Assembly: GCA_039105265.1 (NCBI GenBank)
Contig: JAPFFF010000004.1
Location: 4,526,001-4,590,000, forward strand
Source: Tritrichomonas musculus
Lineage: Eukaryota > Parabasalia > Tritrichomonadida > Tritrichomonadidae
Length of the DNA: 64,000 nt
Reading direction: 5' to 3'
The position numbers and the translations under genes were made by a program. Shown piece after piece: positions 51,869 to 59,999 of the stretch. How positions within the stretch are numbered: the first letter of the stretch is position 1; every line of letters starts with the position of its first letter. The notes beneath the pieces are model-generated. The model was not told the origin of the DNA, did not search any database, and saw only the letters and a list, made by a program, of their open reading frames with translations.

Positions 51869-52735
51869 ATGGATGAACCCCCAAGTGCAGAACTAATAAA
51901 TAAAGTAGAAACATTGATTAAAGAAACCTTACGGAAGAACATGAAAGAAATAGATGGAGCATTAATTAAACCATTATCACCTGATTATCCTTTTAGCACA
52001 AACGGTATATATTTTTTAATTGGTAAACCAGGTGCTGGTAAAAGTTTTTGGATATGGAGACATATTATGATAACAGAGAGGTTGTTTAAACATCCATACT
52101 ACCAAAAGATAATATTTTGCTCAAGCTCTGGTAAAATGGATAAAACAGCTGAAACACTTAATAAACAGATACAATCAAGAATCGATTATGTAAAGGAAAG
52201 AGAATTAATGAGTTATCTAAAACGACATCTTCGAAGAAAGATAAAGTATTATGCCATTGTCAAATATGTACTATCTCGAATGAAAGAGACCAATGACGAA
52301 ATGAGGAGGCTCATTGAGAAGCATCATTTAAATGAGCTCAATGATAAAATAATATATATAGCAAATAAGCTCGTCAAGTATGAAACATCATCATATCCAT
52401 ATAATACATTATTGATACTAGATGATTGTGCAGGTAGTGATTTATTAAAGAATGGTAATAGTGAATTTATCAAGTTGTTAACCAAAACAAGACACTATAA
52501 TTTAACATGTATCATGGCAATACAAACAATTCGATTTGTTCATATGAATGCTAAAAGGTTAGCAACAGATATCATATGTTATACAGGATATAGTGAGGAA
52601 GATTTTACGAGCTTGTTGCAACAAACAAATAACTCATTAAATACTAAACAGACAGTAGCTGAGTACCTACAACATAAAGAACCACATGAAAAATTCGTAA
52701 TGAATATTTCTGCTAATAAGTACTATTTTGAATAA
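51869..52735 (+). CDS. Maverick packaging ATPase (FtsK/HerA-type)
   Basis: 288 residues. Walker A is GKPGAGKS at 52-59, preceded by the strand IYFLI; Walker B is TLLILDDCAG near 180, followed by KTRHYNLTCIMAIQT with the sensor-like Q. This is the A32/FtsK-HerA packaging ATPase of Mavericks and related double-jelly-roll viruses, which drives DNA into capsids. It sits in the morphogenesis block just before the pVI-like and capsid genes. Confidence 0.92.
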   Translation: MDEPPSAELINKVETLIKETLRKNMKEIDGALIKPLSPDYPFSTNGIYFLIGKPGAGKSFWIWRHIMITERLFKHPYYQKIIFCSSSGKMDKTAETLNKQIQSRIDYVKERELMSYLKRHLRRKIKYYAIVKYVLSRMKETNDEMRRLIEKHHLNELNDKIIYIANKLVKYETSSYPYNTLLILDDCAGSDLLKNGNSEFIKLLTKTRHYNLTCIMAIQTIRFVHMNAKRLATDIICYTGYSEEDFTSLLQQTNNSLNTKQTVAEYLQHKEPHEKFVMNISANKYYFE

Positions 52736-52753
52736 TTTTTTATTATTTTTTAA

Positions 52754-53209
52754 ATGGGAATTCAACGTCATTCAGAAGAAGATTATTGGAAGCCAAATTA
52801 TGCTAAACAAAAAGAATTTTCTCCATGGCAAACGATAATAAAAGGAGGAGTAGGTTTAGGTGGTAAATTATTAATGGGAGCTGCAGATAGTTTTACTGGA
52901 GGTCTTGCAAGTAAATTATTGGATGCTTCAGCAGGTGGATTAACCAAGCATGCTGGTGTTATTGGTTCAGTTGCGAGAGGTCTTGGTGAAAGCTTCTTGA
53001 GCGATAAAACAAGAAATAGATTAGCAAACATAGCTGACACAGCATTAAAATATGTCCCAGAAGGAAATGTGAAAACTGCCTTGTCATCAATTAATAAATC
53101 TGCAAAAGGCGATTCAGTTGGTGCACCTCTTGAAAAGCCAACATTTTCATCTAATTCATTAAAAGAGAGTGAATTTACTACAAACAATCATGCGAGAACT
53201 TACATCTGA
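52754..53209 (+). CDS. Maverick small Gly/Ala-rich protein, pVI-like
   Basis: 151 residues. The first ~32 are polar; an adenain-type context IKGG-V then occurs at residues 29-33, followed by an amphipathic, Gly/Ala-rich helical stretch (GGKLLMGAADSFTGGLASKL). Adenovirus protein VI has the same order: a propeptide cleaved after GG near residue 33, then a membrane-active amphipathic helix. Its place between ATPase and capsid genes supports a virion cement or membrane-lytic role. The analogy is inference from layout; overall sequence similarity is not evident. Confidence 0.7.
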   Translation: MGIQRHSEEDYWKPNYAKQKEFSPWQTIIKGGVGLGGKLLMGAADSFTGGLASKLLDASAGGLTKHAGVIGSVARGLGESFLSDKTRNRLANIADTALKYVPEGNVKTALSSINKSAKGDSVGAPLEKPTFSSNSLKESEFTTNNHARTYI

Positions 53210-53260
53210 TGAAAACTCAATAAAACTCAATTTATGGACTTTTTTTTTGTTTATTTTTAA

Positions 53261-53797
53261 ATGTCAAAACATCTAACAGGTTCTAAGAGACTTGCGGTTA
53301 TTCATAAATGGTTGAATGGAAGGGATGACCCAGATTGGGAAGTTTTGCCAACAAAGAAGAAAGACAAGTATATAGTAAAACCCCGAAAAACTCCAATTCG
53401 TCAAGATTCTCAAGAAAACTCAGAAAGTGAAAATATCGAAGAAACTCAAGAAAACTCAAATAGTGATGATTTTGAAGAAACTCCCAGAAAGTCATTAAGT
53501 TCGAAAGCTGCACGAAAACCTCCAAAACCACGAAAACCTCAACAAACATATGACCCTACTGTGAATGAAGAAATACTCAAACAATTAAAATCACTAGGTG
53601 AAGAAATGAAGATAAGTCGAGAAAAGAAAGAACAGAGACGAATGATAAAAGAGGTTGTTGATAAAAGAATGAGTCAACCAAGACAACAATATGTTCCTGA
53701 AGAACCACCACAACAATATGAAGAACCACCACAACAATATATACCTCCTCAACGAATAATGGGTAGGAGAAATCGCATCTTTGAAGATATGATGTAA
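53261..53797 (+). CDS. Maverick hypothetical, disordered with Q/P-rich end
   Basis: 178 residues: a basic start, two copies of an (E)TQENS acidic segment, a K/P-rich stretch, a helical segment (NEEILKQLKSLGEEMKISRE) and a C-terminal EEPPQQYEEPPQQY repeat. It lies just upstream of the capsid gene. A scaffold or core role is possible; no family is recognised. Confidence 0.65.
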   Translation: MSKHLTGSKRLAVIHKWLNGRDDPDWEVLPTKKKDKYIVKPRKTPIRQDSQENSESENIEETQENSNSDDFEETPRKSLSSKAARKPPKPRKPQQTYDPTVNEEILKQLKSLGEEMKISREKKEQRRMIKEVVDKRMSQPRQQYVPEEPPQQYEEPPQQYIPPQRIMGRRNRIFEDMM

Positions 53798-53815
53798 ATT
53801 TTTTTCATCTAAAAA

Positions 53816-55498
53816 ATGCTCAACAAGGAACAATATATGAGAACCTCAGCTGAGGTTTGTACCCAAATTGCATCCTATTTTGATGTTGTCGATAATTGCA
53901 TTTCACTTAGTGATACAAATAAAGCATACTCATTAAATCCACAAACTTCGTATTCACCATCACCACCAATTAAGAGTGGTTCATATACAACATGTATTAT
54001 CTCGCCCAATACACATAATACAGCAGATATATATAATGGCTTTATTCGAGCAGATATGAAAGTGATGATAAAAATAGACAAGCCAATTCTAAGTGATTTA
54101 GAAAATGTCAGTGGTTATAATTTTGGTAAGGTATGGTTTGGTTTTAAGGATGCTCGAGATGCTGTTGAGAAGTATGAAATTGTAGCTAATGGTATGACGC
54201 TTTATACCCAGAACTTTGGATGTGAAGAATCCTTTTTAACTGCATGTTGTGCAAATGAAGTTACTAAAAGAGCTGATATATATAGTAAAGCAAGACATAA
54301 GGATATTTGGAATGATACTCATGGAAGGAGATGTGGTTTTGTTGCAAATCTTAACAAAGATGTGACTTCCGTCACTGAAACAATTAGATTAAAGATTGAT
54401 TTACGACGATTCCTACCATTATCTAATATCAAGTACTTGCCAGCATTTGCAGGTAAAATCGAATTACGTCTATACTTTTCAACAGCTGGTATGGTATATT
54501 GTCCAGTTGGTTTTGAAAAGAGCTTGGTTGCTAATCCACATATAATGAAAGACTTCAATGTTGATGAAATTACCAATGAATTTCGACCTATTGGAGAACC
54601 AATATGGATGTGGACAAGTACCGAAAAAATAGCAATGGATAAGATTAATCACCCCAACAATCTTCCACCTGTTGGTGAAAATCATGGAGGGGCATATGAA
54701 ATTACAGGAGCTGACAAGACTAAGGAAAGAGTTGACCGAACAATTTACAGTGATTGGAGAACTTGGAGTGTTGTTGATTATTCCATTGAAGAATGCGCGA
54801 GTATTATACCTTGTTTTGGTATTCATGAATCTGTATATACAGCACTTGTTCAAAGATATGCTAACCCACAACATCCACTTACATTCCCAACACAGATTAT
54901 GTCATTTTACACTTGTACAAGACCTCTTAATAATGAACAAGATAAAGCAACTATTACTATTACACCTAATTTTGTAGATAGTATGTTTTGCTTATTCCCA
55001 CTCAAGCATACGCATAAGACATACTTCAAGAATCCTATGTTTGAAGCATTTCATATGAATTGTGGTAATTACAACAATATTCCTGCTAAAGCATTTGGTA
55101 CTAATGGTAAGTATCCAGAGTTCCTCGAATATTGCCAGAATGCAATGAACATGAATGGAGAGCAAAATGGATTTAACAAAGAGGTTATAGCAAGTCTAGC
55201 TAATGAGTATCAATATAATGAAAATACAACAGGTTATTATCCAAATGATAGGTCCTCATTCTTCATAGGTCTTCCAACTGAAACGGATGGAACATATCAA
55301 CAAGGTCTTTCAAGTCTTGCACCTATTAACTTCGAACTGATATGTAGTCAAAAGGCAGATAATCCATTTAGAAAGGAAGTTGATACGCCTCCATTATTAT
55401 GCTTATTAACAGATATATCAATTAGTATTTTGATTAGACCAAATGGTATGCCACCATCAGTACGTATTGGTCCTTATGATTTAACAACCCCTGAATAA
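53816..55498 (+). CDS. Maverick major capsid protein (double jelly-roll type)
   Basis: 560 residues, predominantly beta, with no transmembrane or coiled-coil parts. Length, position after the ATPase and motifs such as VWFGFKDARDAVEKYEIVANG, RLKIDLRRFLPLSNIKYLPA and a later FFIGLP and PLLCLLTDISI block fit the Polinton double jelly-roll capsid protein. Such proteins build the icosahedral shell as pseudo-hexameric trimers. The frame looks whole. Assignment is from context and pattern. Confidence 0.85.
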   Translation: MLNKEQYMRTSAEVCTQIASYFDVVDNCISLSDTNKAYSLNPQTSYSPSPPIKSGSYTTCIISPNTHNTADIYNGFIRADMKVMIKIDKPILSDLENVSGYNFGKVWFGFKDARDAVEKYEIVANGMTLYTQNFGCEESFLTACCANEVTKRADIYSKARHKDIWNDTHGRRCGFVANLNKDVTSVTETIRLKIDLRRFLPLSNIKYLPAFAGKIELRLYFSTAGMVYCPVGFEKSLVANPHIMKDFNVDEITNEFRPIGEPIWMWTSTEKIAMDKINHPNNLPPVGENHGGAYEITGADKTKERVDRTIYSDWRTWSVVDYSIEECASIIPCFGIHESVYTALVQRYANPQHPLTFPTQIMSFYTCTRPLNNEQDKATITITPNFVDSMFCLFPLKHTHKTYFKNPMFEAFHMNCGNYNNIPAKAFGTNGKYPEFLEYCQNAMNMNGEQNGFNKEVIASLANEYQYNENTTGYYPNDRSSFFIGLPTETDGTYQQGLSSLAPINFELICSQKADNPFRKEVDTPPLLCLLTDISISILIRPNGMPPSVRIGPYDLTTPE

Positions 55499-55529
55499 AC
55501 ATAAAGAAGGATATTTTATTTTTTTGTAA

Positions 55530-55964
55530 ATGTCGAATGATTATAGAAGCCCACATGCTGAGATTGTTGGAAGAGAAGGTATGATGTTTAATGAAGCTAC
55601 CATGAAAAATAAAGACATAGAATTCCAACATTTTGGTGTATTCAGCAATACTAATACATATTCAGTCACATTCAATCCTTTTATTAATCGACCACCTACT
55701 CAGATTATTGAACATGATGAGCCTGTTAGATTCCCAGATACTCGAGAACATATAACGAAACCTCTACATGAACCTCCTGTTAGCATAACTGATGGTGGAT
55801 TTTATAGACATATTGGTCAACATGATAAACCAGTACCTCTACTACCAAAATATCTTAAGAAGCCTGAACCACCTGCTATGCAAGGTAGAGCAAGAGAATA
55901 TAATAAACAAGATATTAGATATGGACCTACACAACATGTTATTACTCAAAACAATATCTATTAA
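55530..55964 (+). CDS. Maverick hypothetical protein after the capsid gene
   Basis: 144 residues, P/H/Y-rich and probably extended, with short strands (FNPFINRPPTQIIEHDEPVR). No family is recognised. Position 31 bp after the capsid gene suggests a virion role. Confidence 0.65.
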   Translation: MSNDYRSPHAEIVGREGMMFNEATMKNKDIEFQHFGVFSNTNTYSVTFNPFINRPPTQIIEHDEPVRFPDTREHITKPLHEPPVSITDGGFYRHIGQHDKPVPLLPKYLKKPEPPAMQGRAREYNKQDIRYGPTQHVITQNNIY

Positions 55965-55984
55965 AAGTTTTTTTTCAAACTTAA

Positions 55985-56509
55985 ATGATTAAGAAGAGAA
56001 GTACAACTAATGGTGTACAAGCAAATGTATCTTTAGAACCATCAGCAGCTGCATCATCTACATCAAACATCAACAACAACATTATTATTAATAAGAGAGA
56101 TGATGGCAAGGAAGACATTGTTATTACAAGAGACATTGGAGTGCAAACTGAACCTGTTGAAGTTGAACCAGATGTACGTAATGTTATACTTGAAGCATAT
56201 GCACAAATACTACTTAATCAAGACAAAGCACTACTAGCTAACATTATATCAAAGAAATGCATCATAGTACCTATTGAATCTCTTAGCAACATCATCAAAG
56301 CAATACTACATGTTAGTGAGGTTGAAGTACAACTTAATGAAGATGTTGGATGTTGTGCAGCAAAGAGTAGTCCAATAAGAAAAATAGATGCTATAAAAAT
56401 CATTAAAGATAATGGAGAAGTAGTTATTGATTTGAAACAAGTATATAATAAAGAATATAATGAACTTGTTAATAATTATCATGTATGTTTAAAATATTGT
56501 ATAGTATAA
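55985..56509 (+). CDS. Maverick hypothetical protein with GVQTE motif
   Basis: 174 residues. A disordered S/N-rich N-terminus leads to TRDIGVQTEPVEVEP, then a helical region (VRNVILEAYAQILLNQDKAL) and a short mixed C-terminal domain. GVQTE matches the motif in the gene at 47286 almost exactly, including the flanking D-x-G-V-Q-T-E. No family is recognised. Confidence 0.65.
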   Translation: MIKKRSTTNGVQANVSLEPSAAASSTSNINNNIIINKRDDGKEDIVITRDIGVQTEPVEVEPDVRNVILEAYAQILLNQDKALLANIISKKCIIVPIESLSNIIKAILHVSEVEVQLNEDVGCCAAKSSPIRKIDAIKIIKDNGEVVIDLKQVYNKEYNELVNNYHVCLKYCIV

Positions 56510-56536
56510 AAAATTAGAAGTAGTTATTTTTTACTC

Positions 56537-56899
56537 TTACTCCTTATCTTTTGGTGATGAAGCTTCTTGTTCATCATCTTCTTGTGTCTCTTGCGAGTCA
56601 GACACTATTGGCACTTGAAAGCCAAGAGGTTTTGGTTTTGGAGATTGTGGATTCTTTTTGATATAAACCTCACAGGTAGTGAGATTCATTTGAGTAAGTG
56701 CACCAGCAATCTTGTTCAAGTTGGTTTGTATCAAAGGGTCATAGTTGATGCAGACACTAGATGGTGTAGAGTTTGTTATTTTTTGGTTGAACAGGAATAC
56801 AACCTCTTTAACAGCATTGGTGATTTCAGCATTAGCACTTTTTATATCATTCTTTTGCTGTTTTTGGTATTCTTTGAAGTCTTTTGCGGTAGACGACAT
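56537..56899 (-). CDS. Maverick hypothetical protein
   Basis: 120 residues from MSSTAKDFKEY; a longer in-frame extension overlaps the divergent gene and is not preferred. An N-terminal helix is followed by strands (SVCINYDPLIQTNL) and an acidic D/E-rich tail. No family is recognised. Confidence 0.6.
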   Translation of the reverse strand: MSSTAKDFKEYQKQQKNDIKSANAEITNAVKEVVFLFNQKITNSTPSSVCINYDPLIQTNLNKIAGALTQMNLTTCEVYIKKNPQSPKPKPLGFQVPIVSDSQETQEDDEQEASSPKDKE

Positions 56900-56956
56900 T
56901 TTAAAAAATGAAGTGATTTTGAAAAAATAATTCAATTTTTTATCTCCAATGAAATC

Positions 56957-57223
56957 ATGAGCCAAAATTTAGATTTAGGTGAGTTCAAAGAAACAGCCAT
57001 TATCAAAAAACTCAAGAAGTCGAAAAGCAAAGAGAATCTTCAGAGTGTCGAAAAAAGAGGAAGGAAACCAAAATATGCAACAGTTGAAGAAAGAAATGAA
57101 GCACGTAAGAAACAACAAAAGGCATATCGTGAAAGAAAGAAAAAAGAAGTACAAAGTATGAAGGAAAAAATAAAAGAATATGAAAATAAAGAGGTATCAC
57201 ATGAGGAAAAAGGTAGCTTATGA
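56957..57223 (+). CDS. Maverick AT-hook/basic-region protein
   Basis: 88 residues. KRGRKPKYAT is an AT-hook-like minor-groove element. The following EERNEARKKQQKAYRERKKK resembles a bZIP basic region, with a short helix after it. The pattern G-R-(K/P)-P-K-Y-A-T-x-E-E-R is shared by DNA-binding proteins of several virus-like elements. It probably binds the element's DNA as a regulator or condensing protein. Its stop codon falls inside the start of the 19-bp repeat array. Confidence 0.7.
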   Translation: MSQNLDLGEFKETAIIKKLKKSKSKENLQSVEKRGRKPKYATVEERNEARKKQQKAYRERKKKEVQSMKEKIKEYENKEVSHEEKGSL

Positions 57224-57439
57224 GGAAAAAGGTAGCTTATGAGGAAAAAGGTAGCTTATGAGGAAAAAGGTAGCTTATGAGGAAAAAGGTAGCTTATGAG
57301 GAAAAAGGTAGCTTATGAGGAAAAAGGTAGCTTATGAGGAAAAAGGTAGCTTATGAGGAAAAAGGTAGCTTATGAGGAAAAAGGTAGCTTATGAGGAAAA
57401 AGGTAGCTTATGAGGAAAAAGGTAGCTTATGAGGAAAAA
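57202..57439. repeat. 19-bp tandem array, about 12 copies
   Basis: Unit TGAGGAAAAAGGTAGCTTA repeated almost without change. It begins within the last codons of the AT-hook gene. Confidence 0.95.
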
Positions 57440-57895
57440 CAAGTACCTCGAAAAAAAACAAGTAGCTAAAAAAAAAAAAACAAGTACCTCGAAAAAAACA
57501 AGTACCTCGAAAAAAAAACAAGTACCTCGAAAAAAAACAAGTACCTCGAAAAAAAACAAGTAGCTAAAAAAAAAAAACAAGTACCTCGAAAAAAACAAGT
57601 ACCTCGAAAAAAAACAAGTACCTCTAAAAAAAAAACAAGTACCTAAAAAAAAAACAAGTAGCTAAAAAAACAAGTAAAAAAAAACAAGTACCTCGAAAAA
57701 AAACAAGTACCTAAAAAAAAAACAAGTACCTAAAAAAAAAACAAGTACCTCGAAAAAAAACAAGTACCTCGAAAAAAAACAAGTACCTAAAAAAAAAAAA
57801 CAAGTACCTCGAAAAAAAACAAGTACCTCGAAAAAAAACAAGTAGCTAAAAAAAAAAAAAACAAGTACCTCGAAAAAAACAAGTAGTTAAAAAAT
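57440..57895. repeat. Degenerate 16-20 bp tandem array
   Basis: About 25 copies of ACAAGTACCTCG or ACAAGTAGCTA separated by runs of A. The words ACAAGTAG and ACCTCG also occur in the left subterminal repeat, so both arrays share vocabulary. Confidence 0.9.
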
Positions 57896-57901
57896 TTTTA
57901 G

Positions 57902-58327
57902 TTATTCATTTTTCTTGTAGTACATTGTGATGAACTTCTTGTTTCTTTTCACTTTCTTATGTGTAAAGTGTCTCTTTGTTCCATCGAGATGCCCGAAACC
58001 AAGTCGAGTAATAGGTAGTTCATGACCAAAGAACATGTTGTACAAGTTAACAATGTCTCTTGCAGGATAACAATCTTTCTCGAGGTTGTCAAACCATTCA
58101 TCGTACCTCTTTTTTTGTTTTGCTCGAAGTCGATGTGCATCATTTTCAAGAGCATGAGCATAATTTTCACACATCGTTCTTAAATTTGATGTATCATCTT
58201 CAACTTTTAGTTGAGATATTTTTTTCGACATGTTTATATTTATTTTGTAGTCGAATGAATCACAACCTTTAGGAGGTGTTTGTTTTTGTAAAATATCTTC
58301 TATTTTATCTTCTTCTTCATTCATCAT
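57902..58327 (-). CDS. Maverick hypothetical protein
   Basis: 141 residues. An acidic N-terminus (NEEEDKIEDIL) precedes a helical middle (ENYAHALENDAHRLRAKQKK) and a basic tail (HKKVKRNKKF). No family is recognised. The charge pattern could suit DNA binding. It lies between the repeat array and the divergent coiled-coil gene. Confidence 0.65.
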   Translation of the reverse strand: MMNEEEDKIEDILQKQTPPKGCDSFDYKININMSKKISQLKVEDDTSNLRTMCENYAHALENDAHRLRAKQKKRYDEWFDNLEKDCYPARDIVNLYNMFFGHELPITRLGFGHLDGTKRHFTHKKVKRNKKFITMYYKKNE

Positions 58328-58519
58328 TAATAAAATAATAGTGATATTAATAAATATATTTTTTTAAAATTTCAATATATTTTATTTTTTTTTAATTCAA
58401 TTTTTGAATTTTTATAGTGTATTTAACTTTTTCAAAGAAAAATATCCACCTTCGAGTTTTTCTACGAAATTTAAAATTTAGTGATATCAACAAGAAAATT
58501 AATCATTTTTATACTTGTA

Positions 58520-59932
58520 ATGTCATACAACTACAGCTCAGACAGCGATGTTAGTCTATTTGACTCGATCGAGCAATTGGGTCAACAAGCTCCACCATCA
58601 GATCCGCCATCAGCTCCACCCGCAGACGATTGGTTCAAGAACATGACCCCAGAACAACTCGAATCAATGAAGCAGTACATCATGAAGCAGCAAGAAGAAG
58701 CAGCTAGATTAAAGAAGCAGCAAGAAGAAGATGAAGCAAGAAGGAAGAAGAAGCAGCAACAAGAAGAAGAAGAAAGGAAGAAGCAGCAAGAAGAAGAAGA
58801 AGCAAGAAGAAGGAAGAAGCAGCAACAAGAAGAAGAAGAAGAAAGGAAGAAGCAGCAACAAGAAGAAGAAGCAGCAACAAGAAGGAAGAAGCAGCAACAA
58901 GAAGAAGAAGAAGCATTAGCAAGATTGAAGCAAGAAGACGATGCAAGAAGGAAGAAGCAGCAGTACGTGCCATTTTCGAGTAAAGTATTTCCACCACCTC
59001 GATATCATCCACTCCTTCCTCCTACACCAAATACATTACCAAAAATACCACCACCACCTCCAAGACTTGGTCCTATATCCAGACCATCTGGATTTACAGA
59101 ACCGCAGAAGACAAGTACCAATCCGAAGGAAGAAACAAAAATCGAAGATGTTGTTGAAGAACCATCACCAGCTCGCAAAGAACCATACAAGCCACCGAAA
59201 AGTGTTCATGAAATGAAATCCAATAGTGATTATAAGGAGGATAATGTTCGTCCATTCGACTTTCGAGAAGAAATGGAACGATTAATAGAAGAAAATGAAA
59301 ACTTGAAAGACCGATTAACGAAGTTGGAGGAGAAAATGACTGGTGTAGAATTTCACATTGAAGACATCAATCACAATGCTGAAGAACTCAGGAAAGACAT
59401 TGATAATAGCGACGAATACGCACTCGAGCTGATGAAATTGGAACTTACTCCAAAAAAGGTGGCGAAGTACATTAACAAAATTCACGATCTGAAGAAGGAC
59501 GTGGCGGATCTGAAAAATGCTCAACAAGCTGGTCCTCCAACAACTGATTCATTTGCAGAGAAGTATGTAAGAACTCAATTGATGGACAACGAACTAGACC
59601 ATCTTCGATACATGTTTGACACCATTCCCCAGACTTCTACAGCTGAACAAACATCATTGTTCAAGACATATGGATGGAAGTTGTCCAATTGCATTTATCA
59701 TCTTCGACCATACTTATCACCAGAAGAGAAAGAGAAGTTGGACAATTCATGCGACTTCGTTAAAAAAGACAGGAGGCAATCACCGAAACAAGTGATGAAG
59801 AACATCAAAACCTTCAATGAAGGTATGATAAAGAACCAATATCAACAAAAATCTGATATGAAGTCGAAAGGAAATGAATTCCAATATAATTTTCCACATC
59901 TAGATGATGATGATAATGGATATCCTCAATAA
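58520..59932 (+). CDS. Maverick coiled-coil protein with E/K/Q/R repeat
   Basis: 470 residues from MSYNYSSDSD; upstream in-frame codons begin with GTG and are rejected. The layout is an acidic/serine start, a tandem repeat region (~60-150) of QQEEEEARRKKQQ-type units coding a single long helix, a proline-rich stretch (~155-215), a second coiled coil (~255-350) and a helical C-terminal domain ending in an acidic D-run. The repeat is an in-frame minisatellite likely to vary in length between copies. The gene directly precedes PolB. A structural or terminal-protein role is possible but unsupported. Confidence 0.75.
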   Translation: MSYNYSSDSDVSLFDSIEQLGQQAPPSDPPSAPPADDWFKNMTPEQLESMKQYIMKQQEEAARLKKQQEEDEARRKKKQQQEEEERKKQQEEEEARRRKKQQQEEEEERKKQQQEEEAATRRKKQQQEEEEALARLKQEDDARRKKQQYVPFSSKVFPPPRYHPLLPPTPNTLPKIPPPPPRLGPISRPSGFTEPQKTSTNPKEETKIEDVVEEPSPARKEPYKPPKSVHEMKSNSDYKEDNVRPFDFREEMERLIEENENLKDRLTKLEEKMTGVEFHIEDINHNAEELRKDIDNSDEYALELMKLELTPKKVAKYINKIHDLKKDVADLKNAQQAGPPTTDSFAEKYVRTQLMDNELDHLRYMFDTIPQTSTAEQTSLFKTYGWKLSNCIYHLRPYLSPEEKEKLDNSCDFVKKDRRQSPKQVMKNIKTFNEGMIKNQYQQKSDMKSKGNEFQYNFPHLDDDDNGYPQ

Positions 59933-59999
59933 ACAATTAATTTTTTAACTTTTTCTTTTGTTTTTATTTTTATCGTTTCACTTTTATTTTGTGTTAAAC

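Noticed and set aside
57202-57895. CRISPR-like regular array
   Set aside because: Units are contiguous tandem repeats without unique spacers, in a eukaryotic Maverick.
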